DNA of 64,000 nucleotides from the NCBI GenBank assembly GCA_023078685.1, contig JALGAS010000009.1:1674001-1738000 (forward strand), written 5' to 3'. The notes below the pieces were generated by a model. It was not told where the DNA came from, made no database searches, and saw only the letters and a program-made list of their open reading frames with translations. The first letter of the stretch is position 1. Each line of letters opens with the position of its first letter. Below, one piece after another: positions 53,698-63,511 of the stretch. This DNA comes from Neopestalotiopsis rosae. Lineage: Eukaryota; Ascomycota; Sordariomycetes; Amphisphaeriales; Sporocadaceae. The position numbers and the translations under genes are program-made.

Positions 53698-56631
53698 ATG
53701 CGGCTCCTCAAGCTCTGTGACGGCGAGCTAAATCTGACCCCCGACCTGATCCGCGACATCCCGCCCTACGCCATCCTGTCGCATACCTGGGGAGCCGATG
53801 GCGACGAGGTGACTTTCCAAGATGTGTCGCAGAAGAGGGGGCATGGTAAGCTGGGCTACAAGAAGATCCTGTTTTGCGGACAACAGACGAAGCTCGACGG
53901 ACTGGAGTACTTCTGGGTGGACACGTGCTGCATCGACAAGACGAACTCGACAGAGTTGGCAGAGGCCATCAACTCCATGTTCAAGTGGTACAGAAAAGCA
54001 AAAGTATGCTACGCCTATCTAACGGATGTCTCTGCAGCATCTGGCCAGACCGGCCAGGCTTTGCGGCTGTGGGACAGCAAATCTCGCCCTAGCAAATGGT
54101 TTACACGGGGATGGACGCTTCAAGAGCTTCTAGCACCCTACTCAGTCAAATTCTTCTCGGTCGAAGGAACCCTCTTAGGAGATAAATCATCGCTGGAAAG
54201 TGAGATTTACAGCATTACCAAAATCCACACTACTGCGCTACGCGGGGCGTCTCTTGGCCAGTTTTCTATCGCGGAGCGGTTAGTATGGGCCGAAGGCCGT
54301 GAAACGACGAAAGAGGAAGACTGGGCATACTGTCTCCTTGGGATATTTGACGTATTCTTGCCTTTGATATATGGTGAAGGCAAGGCAAATGCGATGGCGC
54401 GCCTGCTCGAAAGAGCCAGGCAGCAGACAGGCATTTCAGGCGTCTCGGGCGTCTCGAGCCTGCACTATCACCCGCCTCAGAAAGGTAAACTCTTGAATAA
54501 TCTTACACACTCTCATTATGGATTGTGCTACTCGCTGATGGTTTCTTTCGTTTATCCGCTGCTAGGTTCAGATCAGGATCCTCACCTCATACTTCCCTTT
54601 GAACAGAATGACGACTTCGTGGAGAGAGGCAGCATTGTTCCGGAGCTAGTCGAAAAGATTCTACCTTATGCGAAGAGGAACGGTTGCCAGAGGACGGTTA
54701 TAGAAGGTCTCGGAGGCGTCGGCAAAACACAAATCGCTTTGGAAGCGGCCTATCGCGTGCGAGAAAGGGACACTAAGTGCTCTATCTTCTGGGTGCCTGC
54801 CGTTACAATAACAACGTTCGAAAATGCCTATCGAGACATCGGTCAAGCGCTTGGTACCCCCGGGATCGAGGATGACAAAGCCGATGTGAAGCTATTGGTT
54901 AAGACGGCCCTGGAGAAGTGTTCCACCGATTGGCTTCTGATCATCGACAACATTGATGACATCAGCCTGCTGAAGAGCGAAGATCTACGAGAGTACATGC
55001 CTTCTAGTCGCAAAGGCTCAATCCTTTTCACGACACGAAACCACGAAGTTGCGGTCGAACTTGATGCTTCGCCGAAAGACATATATACCATTGAACAAAT
55101 GAGCAAGGCTGAGGCGCTGAAGCTGCTACAGAGTCGTCTTCAGGAACTACAGTACAGCGATGGCCAAGCAACGAAGGACCTTCTGAACCGCCTAGCATAT
55201 CTGCCTCTTGCGATCAAGCAAGCGGCAGCGTATATGGCCAGAAGTGGCATAACAACATCAACGTATCTACAATATTGTCACAAGTCAGATGAAAAGCAAA
55301 TCCAGCTGCTCAGTGCCGAGTTTGAAGATCGTTGGCGATACTCCAGAAAGATGAACCCAATCGCTACAACATGGCTGATATCATTCCGACACATGCAACA
55401 AACGTATCCATTAGCTGTGGAATACCTGAAGTTTATCTGCTTCCTGGCCGAGAAGGACATCCCCGTTTTACTACTACCGCACGGGGAAGATCAGCAAGCG
55501 GAAGACGAGGCAGTCGGGGTTCTCAAAGGGTATGCGTTCATTTCTATGCGAGAGCAGGGAAATGCTTTTGATATCCATCGCTTAGTGCGACTAGCGACAC
55601 GAAACTGGATCAAGCCGGAATGGGGCGTCTGTTATACGAAAGTGATACAGCGACTAGCTGAAGTGTATCCATACCCAAAGCATGAGAATAGACAGACTTG
55701 GATGGCGTATATGCCCCATGCTCAGGTAGCTTTAGTCGACCGTAAGGAGTGTGGGGACAAAGAAGCGCAGGCTGATCTGCTTTATGTTGTAGCAGATAGT
55801 CATGATGAGCTGGGAAAATATGCTGAAGCGGAGGAGATGCATCGAGAGACACTGGAGCTGAGGAAGTTGGTGCTGGGTGCAGAGCATCCGGAGACACTCC
55901 GAAGCATGAACAACCTGGCTATTGTGCTCAATAGTCAGGGGAAGTACGAAGAGGCGGAGGAGATGAATCGAGAGACACTGGAGCTGACGAAGTTGGTGCT
56001 GAGTGCAGAGCATCCGGACACACTCGACAGCATGAACAACCTGGCTCTTGTGCTCAAGAATCAGGGGAAGTACGAAGAGGCGGAGGAGATGCATCGGGAG
56101 ACACTGGAGCTGAGGAAGTTGGTTCTGGGTGCAGAGCATCCGTCGACATTTGACAGCATGAATGCCTTAGCGCTTGTACTTCATAGTGCTGGGAAGTATG
56201 GCGAATCAGAAATTTTGCAAAGTCAGGCATTGCAAGGATATCGAAAGCATTTAGGGCCTGGCCATCCGTCCACACTCGGCAGCATGAACAATTTGTCCGG
56301 TGTGCTCGACAGCCAGGGGAAGTACGAAGAGGCGGAGGAGATGAATCGAGAGACACTGGAGCTGACGAAGTTGGTGCTGGGTGCAGAGCATCCGGACACA
56401 CTCGCCAGCATGAACAACCTGGCTCTTGTCTTCAGTCATCAGGGAAAGTACGAAGAGGCGGAGGAGATCTATCGCCATACTCTTGAGCTTAAAACAAAAG
56501 TTCTGGGGCCGTCCCATCCGTCAACGTTACGGACAAGCAGAAATATTCAGGAGCTTTTAGCAGCCAACACTCGTGATGCTTTCGGAGAAGCCTCTGACGA
56601 TTCAGAAGATGACGGAGGTGTTGTAATATAG
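53698..56631 (+). CDS. HET / NB-ARC / TPR NLR protein, right IR2 copy
   Basis: ATG at 53698, open for 977 codons; the 81-bp in-frame intron at 54485-54565 would give 950 residues. Same domains as the left copy, in the same order (HET ~20-240, P-loop at ~337-344 in unspliced numbering, NB-ARC to ~620, TPRs from ~695). The first 20 residues differ (LCDGELNLTPDLIRD versus LDDNKGLTLTPDLIND), then ~620 residues are identical. The TPR array has six or so units against five in the left copy, with different positions varied (ETLELTKLVLGAEHP) and one divergent unit (LHSAGKYGESEILQSQALQG). Tail DDSEDDGGVVI. Likely a sensor of non-self or another cell-death trigger. Intact. Confidence 0.9.
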   Translation: MRLLKLCDGELNLTPDLIRDIPPYAILSHTWGADGDEVTFQDVSQKRGHGKLGYKKILFCGQQTKLDGLEYFWVDTCCIDKTNSTELAEAINSMFKWYRKAKVCYAYLTDVSAASGQTGQALRLWDSKSRPSKWFTRGWTLQELLAPYSVKFFSVEGTLLGDKSSLESEIYSITKIHTTALRGASLGQFSIAERLVWAEGRETTKEEDWAYCLLGIFDVFLPLIYGEGKANAMARLLERARQQTGISGVSGVSSLHYHPPQKGKLLNNLTHSHYGLCYSLMVSFVYPLLGSDQDPHLILPFEQNDDFVERGSIVPELVEKILPYAKRNGCQRTVIEGLGGVGKTQIALEAAYRVRERDTKCSIFWVPAVTITTFENAYRDIGQALGTPGIEDDKADVKLLVKTALEKCSTDWLLIIDNIDDISLLKSEDLREYMPSSRKGSILFTTRNHEVAVELDASPKDIYTIEQMSKAEALKLLQSRLQELQYSDGQATKDLLNRLAYLPLAIKQAAAYMARSGITTSTYLQYCHKSDEKQIQLLSAEFEDRWRYSRKMNPIATTWLISFRHMQQTYPLAVEYLKFICFLAEKDIPVLLLPHGEDQQAEDEAVGVLKGYAFISMREQGNAFDIHRLVRLATRNWIKPEWGVCYTKVIQRLAEVYPYPKHENRQTWMAYMPHAQVALVDRKECGDKEAQADLLYVVADSHDELGKYAEAEEMHRETLELRKLVLGAEHPETLRSMNNLAIVLNSQGKYEEAEEMNRETLELTKLVLSAEHPDTLDSMNNLALVLKNQGKYEEAEEMHRETLELRKLVLGAEHPSTFDSMNALALVLHSAGKYGESEILQSQALQGYRKHLGPGHPSTLGSMNNLSGVLDSQGKYEEAEEMNRETLELTKLVLGAEHPDTLASMNNLALVFSHQGKYEEAEEIYRHTLELKTKVLGPSHPSTLRTSRNIQELLAANTRDAFGEASDDSEDDGGVVI

Positions 56632-57115
56632 GATTATTATTCAATTAATTATATATTTAAATCTACTGTTCCAGCTCTGACGATATCACTAAAGCTCATA
56701 TATGAATGATATGCTTTAAGCGTGACCGTTGCTTGGACACGTCGATGTGAAGCATCATTTTCAAGGCTAAGGGAGAAGAAAAGACTTCTGTATACTATAG
56801 ATGCCCTCTAGCATGTTAGATCATTGATGCTCATCAAGTGCTGCCACTACTGTGGTGTCTATATGGCCAGGCTTTGCAACGGACGTATGGAATACCTGCG
56901 AAGAACCTAGACAGTATCATACCCCTGTTTCGGCATACAGAGACACTGTGCTCCACTGTTGCTGAGATCCCTCAGGTACAAACACAGAAGTGGTTCGTAA
57001 CCTATGCTGACAAAAGTGTACATGAATATGCTTTTGTCATCCCTGTCAGCGTCCGTGCGCGAAAGACGAAGAGTGTGTAGAAAGAGGACAGACCTTAATC
57101 ACACGACTGTAATAA
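53698..57115 (+). repeat. inverted duplication IR2, right arm (~3.4 kb)
   Basis: Mirror of 48180-51523. It includes the right NLR gene and, at 56838-57080, the frame QRTYGIPAKNLDSIIPLFRH ... IPQVQTQKWFVT that matches the left arm frame SRTYEIPAKDLDSIRPLLWH ... IPQVQAQKWFVT. The conserved flank frames may be the relic of a second duplicated gene. Confidence 0.9.
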
Positions 57116-57184
57116 TTATGTTCTATTCATTCGCCGTATTTCAGAATGATGTCCGTTCTAGACTGTTACTGTAGAGGCGGAATG

Positions 57185-57475
57185 GTTGTTGTTGAGATAC
57201 TCTTCTGTATTGAGATAACTTCTGTGCTGGGATATTCTTCTGGGATATTCTTCTGGGATATTCTTCTGGGATATTCTTCTGGGATACTATTCTGGAATAC
57301 TGTTCTGTGGTGGAACACTGTTCTGTAATGGGATACTCTTGTATGCTTCGGATAATAAGGGTTCTCTTTCGGAATTGCATGAATGTTATGGAACTTCCCT
57401 GACTTTCGTGGCTTCGTGTACCAAACTGCCGGAACATGGCCATCGCAACGAGAAAGCAAAACAAGCGACGATCCC
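57185..57475 (+). repeat. dispersed repeat family C, right border of IR2
   Basis: Array of GGGATATTCTTCT units (four close copies at 57230-57285 plus degenerate ones), then AAGGGTTCTCTTTCGGAATT and the constant part as in 13675-13800. Confidence 0.75.
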
Positions 57476-57689
57476 ACGCTTCGACGACAGTTCTAGCATT
57501 GGCTCAAGAAGCTCCGGTCATGTCACATGCTTCTCCGAACGAAGTAGAACAGATGTATCTATCGCACAACATGGATCATGCACGTTGGAAGTCACTTGAC
57601 TGGCCTTCAGCTCCACGATAGGCAATCTTGGTTCCGTTTCCCCATTGCATTACAGTGCTTGCAGTCATACTGTAGGTTTTGAGGTTGTG

Positions 57690-57880
57690 CTCAATAGTCT
57701 ATGGATACTGAGATACACTTCTGTATTGGGACACTCTTCTCTTCCGAGGTACTGTTCTGTGCCTTGGATATTCTTTTGTGCCTTGGATACTCTTCAGTGC
57801 TGGAATACCCTTCTATGCTACGATATTCTTCTTGGATATTCTTTTGGAACACTCTTCCGTGGTGAGATACTTGGCCGGAT
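57690..57880 (+). repeat. family C tandem units, second array
   Basis: Degenerate ~13-15 bp units (GGACACTCTTCT, GGATATTCTTTTGTGCCTT, GGATACTCTTCAGTGCTGG). The constant part is not found nearby. Confidence 0.6.
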
Positions 57881-58027
57881 ATGGATCGTCCGCGCTTAAA
57901 GTCGAGAGAAGTGGGAGAACAAGAAGAAGCCCATCTTGATTTTACACACATAACGATGCGATTTAGAACCCAGATGTAGCTATATTTCCAGATCTACCAT
58001 ACATAACCCAGCGCTACTGTGGACATG

Positions 58028-58125
58028 AAGAACAACATACAGGCAATGACGAGTAAAGGCGGATTCTTAAAAGCTTTAATCGCAAGCTCGTTGCTCTGCA
58101 ATGCATTGCTGATGACTTCAGACCC
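58028..58125 (+). repeat. copy of a 95-bp piece of the 34.9 kb membrane protein gene
   Basis: Close match to 34928-35020 (CAGGCAATGACGAGTAA and TCGTTGCTCTGCA blocks). On the minus strand it would encode the KNPPLLVIACMLL region, isolated from the rest. Confidence 0.6.
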
Positions 58126-59150
58126 TGCATAATGCTGGCATAGTGGGTATGACTCACGCCGAAGACAGCAATTTCAATCGATAGTAGTCCAACCAAATGT
58201 ACCCCCATCACTTCATCTCGAACAGCCGCATGGTTTTGTTGTTCTCGTGTATCCATCAAGACATTCACTCTTTGTTGCAATAATCGTGATTAACATCAAT
58301 TCATTTCGTGAATAATACTAGCGATTGGCATCTTATAATTATTCATATTCCAACCAATTTCCGTTGAGGACTTGATCATCACTGCAATCAAAATGTTCAC
58401 TTGGTATCCTTCTTATATGCCCAAGAAACTGGGCATATTGGGCTCTCGCAATCTCTTGTGACGTATGGGACGTAATTGTCATTTTCGCCCCTGACTGAAT
58501 CCCAATCACAGTAATCGACATTGATGAAAGACTCTGTGATAACCATTGCGAAATCTCTGTTTATATTGGTATCTCCATATAGAGAAGGGAAATCAGAAAG
58601 ACTCCATCAATTTCCGACGCCGGATCGGCAACTTACACCCAAAAAATGTAATCTGAGAATACAGGGTCTGTTTTATTGAAAATCCCGTAACTTATAGTAA
58701 GCAAACGTTTTGTTCTTTTAACCCTTTCTTAAGATCAACCTCTTGCTTATATTGACTCATTTGAGATGAAAGCTTACCGGTTGTGATGCTATATACCGGA
58801 CTCGTTGCAAACTTTGAGTGTGATAGTTGTTTGGGGGTTATGCTGAAATGATGCGCGAGCCAAAGTGATATCGAACGAAGATAACTGGAGTAGAATGGAT
58901 AGTTATTTTTGAACCGTAAGGTAGATGTTTGGACGGATCAGACAGGTAGTGGCTGTGTACATGGTTCAAGAATACCGTCCTTGATATATAGCATATTTTT
59001 CATTGATCCCTTGGATCCAAGTCCCTTAGTCGTGACACTTATTATCCAACCATGGGGCTCATGCTTGGCACACCACGATTCTGCCACATTTCAATTGTAT
59101 CGCATTATACCGCCAAGACGATCATCCTACGCCATACCTGTGATAGTTGA
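58126..59150. other. intergenic, no supported gene
   Basis: AT-rich, no domain seen. Confidence 0.4.
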
Positions 59151-59995
59151 TTATAAACCGTGACACACTTGCGGGGCTCCTGGCCTCCGTATCGATTTGT
59201 CCTGGGTCTCAAATATATGGCTTTCATTCTTCTGTCTTTCTTTTCGCCAGGGGTACGTGTTCATATATTCGTCAAAAACTGTTTCAGAGTGCAGATGCCT
59301 TTTGGCGGGTCGAGCAGGGTCAGAGGATCCGCCATTGTCTTCATGGCCTTCAGCCTTGATCTTCTGAATTCTACACCGCTGCTTCTTTGTCACGTTATGA
59401 TAATTCTCCAGCAGGAGAGTCGTAAAAGGTTGCCTACTGCAGAACTTCACACCAGGGCCTGATCATATTTCAGTGTTATAGTAGAAGGTATTCGAATTTG
59501 TAGATTTTAGTAATCCAGCGTTTCGTTGTACACCTCAACATAATTGATTTCATTCAGTTATTACAGAGTAGATAGCACCGGAACAGTACCTTGAATTTAC
59601 TGCTACGAAAATGGTCCTCGAGTTTCTCGACCGTTTTGATCCATTGGCCATTCATCCTGTTCGTTTCATTAGTTTCGGAAATTATTGATCAGCAGTTTGT
59701 TTGCCGTTGCGAATTTAGTTGGGCGAGGCCGAAGCTGCAGAAGATAGCTAGAAAGCCTTCTGGAACAGAAGAGGTCGGCCTTGAGTGCTTCCCGTGTGGC
59801 CCATATCCGCCGCCGACTATTGTTCATTGGCGTTCTATGCTCTGATCTGAGAAGTTTGAGCCGCTGGCCTTGATAGAAATATTTAGTCGGATCCCCAAAG
59901 TCCGTGACTTTGGCACTATATCTCTCAGATTTGTCTCTAAACACCAGGTATTCATCTAGTTCGATATCCCCATATATGATCGACAGTAATTTCAA
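59151..59995 (-). pseudogene. degenerate protein kinase C-lobe fragment
   Basis: The minus strand at 59995-59669 reads IYGDIELDEYLVFRDKSERY then SAKVTDFGDPTKYFYQGQRL, corresponding to the catalytic loop (HGDIKPxNVLVF) and DFG (TDFG) of fungal kinases, followed by EALKADLFCSRRLSSYLLQL. The catalytic His and the lysine of the DIKP loop are changed and the frame degenerates, so it cannot be active. The further 3' part (59450-59151) has a charged frame (VFDEYMNTYPWRKERQK) that may be the C-terminal extension. Confidence 0.5.
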
Positions 59996-60204
59996 CTATA
60001 GTATTTCAGAATTATGTAAATGAGCTCTCATTTAAGTGCATGTTCGCAATCGCTCTTCCGGTGTCGGCGCACAGCTGAAGTCGTTGCCAAGATGTCAGTT
60101 CCCTCCCTGCACTGCAAAATAGGATAAATAGAATAAGCGACACCTTTTTAGAATGCCTATTCTATCCAAGGGCGATAGAGGATGGATGGTTCACAACGAG
60201 ACGA

Positions 60205-60605
60205 ACGTTATTCTGGCCGAATTTGGATGTCAGTCTGACTGACATCCGAACTCGGTATAGCTTCGAGGGACGTTAATGGATGCAACATTGTCTTTCCGCC
60301 AACCAGTCAGAAATCCTGGCCAGCCCCAGTGCACTAAGAAAACAATAACCAGAATATTTCACCCATGTTCAGCGAGATAGCCACTGCACTTGTCCGGGGT
60401 CTCGACTGGCTGGCGCAAGACTATCCATCGAACCTTCGTCGAAGCTGTGCTGAATCCGGATGTCAGTCTGACTGACATCCGGATCAGGCGGATCAAGGTA
60501 GGCCAAGGCAATGCAAGGAAGGGGCATTTCTCCCTCCTTGCCTTAACAGACAGGCAAGGAGAATGCGTTACGAGTTTGCCGTCACTTCAGTTGAAGGTGG
60601 GTAAA
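60205..60605. repeat. dispersed repeat family E, copy 2
   Basis: Contains block Y (60205-60425), two palindromes (60225-60247 and 60454-60484) and block X (60490-60600). Blocks X and Y are in a different relative orientation than at 44975-45345, so an inversion occurred, probably between the palindromes. Confidence 0.7.
60454..60484. repeat. 31-bp perfect palindrome (15-bp arms, one central base)
   Basis: Left arm ATCCGGATGTCAGTC, centre T, right arm its exact reverse complement. The core (11-bp arms) recurs at 60225-60247 and 45300-45322. Confidence 0.9.
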
Positions 60606-60905
60606 ATCTCGTGGACGCGATACGAGATTGTCTTTCCACACCAAGCATCTAAGCATCCCGTTGACAAGACATGCGGTTGTCCGAAGTCATGCCTGAAAAT
60701 TATGCTTGTTAGTGCATAAGAGCACTTAGTGGCCGGGCTCTCGTCGTAGGAAGAGGCGCGCATAGGATCGAAGCGGAGACCATCGTGCATAGACAGCGTC
60801 GCCAGTCGTGATGAAATTGATGACTTTACTGCGTCTGTGTCTCGCTGGTGACTGTCGCCAAACATCAGTAGCTAAACACGAAGATGCGGAATATAGTAAT
60901 TATAC

Positions 60906-60993
60906 TGTAAGTGATTGTAAGTGATTGTAAGTGATTGTAAGTGATTGTAAGTGATTGTAAGTGATTGTAAGTGATTGTAAGTGATTGTAAGTA
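60906..60993 (+). repeat. 10-bp tandem repeat, ~8.5 units
   Basis: Eight perfect copies of GTGATTGTAA preceded by TGTAA and followed by GTA. Note that each unit contains a GTAAGT splice-donor-like sequence. Confidence 0.95.
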
Positions 60994-62888
60994 TGTCGCT
61001 CGCTCGCTTACATATACCAAGCATACAGTGGTGAGTGATTGCCACGAATTTTACACAGTTGTGGGACCCTCACCAAGGACTGAAATATTTGGTATCTCAG
61101 CCCTAACTACCTGGGTACAGGTTGCGGACTCTGAGCCCATGTGTATTCTTCTGAAAACACCCAAACATAATAGATACCTCACCAGCGTTACCAACGCAAG
61201 CAAGGCACAAGTTGAGGGAAGATTCCCGCCCCATGAGTAGCTGGACTGTAGTCAATACTTAAGTGTAACAATATTTTGGACAGTCTGACACAATCTAAGT
61301 TTAGACCTCAAAACGCCGTTAGGCCCTCTTACATTCTTCTCATCACTAAAATTATCGTGGTTAAAGTTCTAAACTAATATGTATTTTTACTTCTTGTGAT
61401 TTAAACAGTCGTACGTCTCATATTGGTGATGTCATGCTTCATTCATAGTTAAAACAGGGACTTGATTCATTACGGTTGTTGCACATATATACGGAAGGTA
61501 TTTACAAACATTATTGTCCTCCCCCCCCACACACACCTTTATTATAACTATTCAAAATTCTTTTGGTTATCTTATCTTGGTTATGGTACGCAGTTGATCA
61601 TTGGTAGGGTGTTAGGGTGGTCGTGGAAACCAAAGAATATAGCAAAGCAGAAATGGATCATGCATCACGAAAGTACAAGTTCATTGGCGACAGGAGAGTG
61701 GCGGGTCCAAGGGTCACGGAGACAGTCAGGCCTCACTATCGTTTGGAATGGCCTAGTTGCACTATATCGACTTGTTTATTCGCTTACGAAGCTGTAACTT
61801 TAGTTGCGAAAATTACCTGCAGAACTCCAATTCCGATCAATGAAAGGAAGCTGTGCCTAGTCCTCCGGTTACGCATCCGTCTTGGGCGGTCATTAGAGCA
61901 ATCACCACAACTTGCACACCTACTCCAACATAGTCCCACACTAAGCGCACACTTTTAATTAGTTAATGTATCATCAAACCCTCGTCCATCACCGAGACGT
62001 CATTGCTCCAGCGCTGGCCAAACTATGGTGATTTTCCAAGAAGACCTACCACCAACATATAAGCAAGTACTAGCTGTTCACATAGTTACATTAATCTTCC
62101 GTATGGGAAGAGAAGTGTGTATCTGCAATCTGCCCCATCTATATTAACGGCAGATTTCTACGACTTTGGTGGTAACTCTTGCTCAACGAGGCGAGCTGTC
62201 CGCGAGTCTCTATACCCAACACAGCTTTGTTCGTGCACTCAAACATTTCCCTTTGTCTATTTCGTCTTTGATAATAATGCATCTTCTTCTTAATGCGGTT
62301 AATAGCGGAAATCTTATTCTGCGGAAGGACGACCTGAAAGCTAGTGGATTGTATAAACCTTTCTACCACCTAGGATAGGGTTTACGATTTCTCTACATTT
62401 GCTTGTGACGTACGGTCTCATCCCTTGAACTAGAATGGGCTGTATGGTGGAGTCTCACACGCCGAACCACACGCTAACGCAAATCACTTACTGCTCGAGA
62501 CTCTGCAGGATGTTTCGTGCCGCTGAACCTTGAGAAGATTTGGTAAGTGCTATTTTTTCAACTCTTGAAGGAATGTATATTGTAGTACCATTTGGCTGTG
62601 TGGTCTGCACTAGTGATGTTAGATAGTTTTCCCTCAATTATGCCTGATATGTCACCATCCTACACTCTTGATGAAAGCGAATGAAAGTTAATAGTAACAC
62701 TGTTTTGACGACATACTTTATTCTATTCTTTTTATTTATCTGACGTCATAGGTAAACTCTGTAAAGAAAGTTGCCGGAACTTGCCATTTGAGGCATTCCA
62801 AATTATGCTCCGGACTTTTGTGTACATTGTGAGGCTGTAGTGATTGTATAGAATTTGTGGTTTCGTTAATCACTTGACAAAAAATGAG
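60994..62888. other. intergenic, AT-rich
   Basis: Homopolymer C run near 61523. Frames at 61462-61958 have no recognised content. No RNA gene seen. Confidence 0.4.
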
Positions 62889-62896
62889 TATATATA
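62889..62896 (+). promoter_or_regulatory. TATA box candidate for the secreted protein gene
   Basis: GTATATATAC about 150 bp upstream of the ATG at 63041, followed by a pyrimidine/CAA-rich leader. Position fits a strongly expressed small fungal gene. Confidence 0.45.
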
Positions 62897-63040
62897 CACC
62901 AGTGATTTCGCCAACTTTTTGATTAATTTTTAACTACAACGAACAGCAGACAACCTGCATTATCAACTCATCATTGTCATAACCTACTGAATCTCTGCAT
63001 TTCCTATTGTCATATCTGTACTTCTTATCAGTAACTAAAA

Positions 63041-63511
63041 ATGGTTTCTAAGACACTTCTCATCGCCGTCCTTCTCGGACAACAGGTTCTCGCGGTACCA
63101 TTCGCCAATGCTGGAACTGACGTCGCTTCTGTCGACAACGACGCCCGCAACCTGAATGAGTTCGAAGGCTTCACCACGCGCGATGAGATCCTAGACACTA
63201 TTCTTACCATGAGGGATGACGATGACCACCGCAGGAAGGGTGGCAACCGTGGTAATGATCGTAACGAACATCACTATGATGACCACTACCACCACGGTAA
63301 TCACTATGATGACTACTGGAACCACCACGGTAATCACCATGATGACCATCACATGGACAGTCGTGACCCCAGACATCGAAACGGTGGCAATAACCGCAAC
63401 GGCAACAACGGCGCCGAGGGCAATGGACGTGGAGGCAGCAACAGCAATGAGGGCAATGGACGTGGAGGCAGCGACAGCAACGAGGGCAGTGGACGTGGCC
63501 GCGACGACTAA
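63041..63511 (+). CDS. His/Asp/Gly-rich small secreted protein, 156 aa
   Basis: Intronless frame with ATG at 63041 in good context (AAAAATGG). A clear signal peptide MVSKTLLIAVLLGQQVLA, probable cut before VPFA. Residues ~25-60 are mixed, with a possible propeptide. Residues ~62-110 consist of D/H/N repeats (HHYDDHYHHGNHYDDYW, NHHGNHHDDHHM), suggesting metal (Zn, Ni, Cu) binding. The C-terminal third has 13-residue Gly/Asn/Ser repeats (EGNGRGGSNSN, EGNGRGGSDSN, EGSGRGRDD). No cysteine. Function unknown; composition suits a secreted metal-binding or matrix protein or candidate effector. Confidence 0.75.
   Translation: MVSKTLLIAVLLGQQVLAVPFANAGTDVASVDNDARNLNEFEGFTTRDEILDTILTMRDDDDHRRKGGNRGNDRNEHHYDDHYHHGNHYDDYWNHHGNHHDDHHMDSRDPRHRNGGNNRNGNNGAEGNGRGGSNSNEGNGRGGSDSNEGSGRGRDD

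Noticed and set aside
61600..61625. Telomere-like GGTAGGGTGTTAGGGTGG
   Set aside because: Only one or two imperfect TTAGGG-like units; not a telomeric array.
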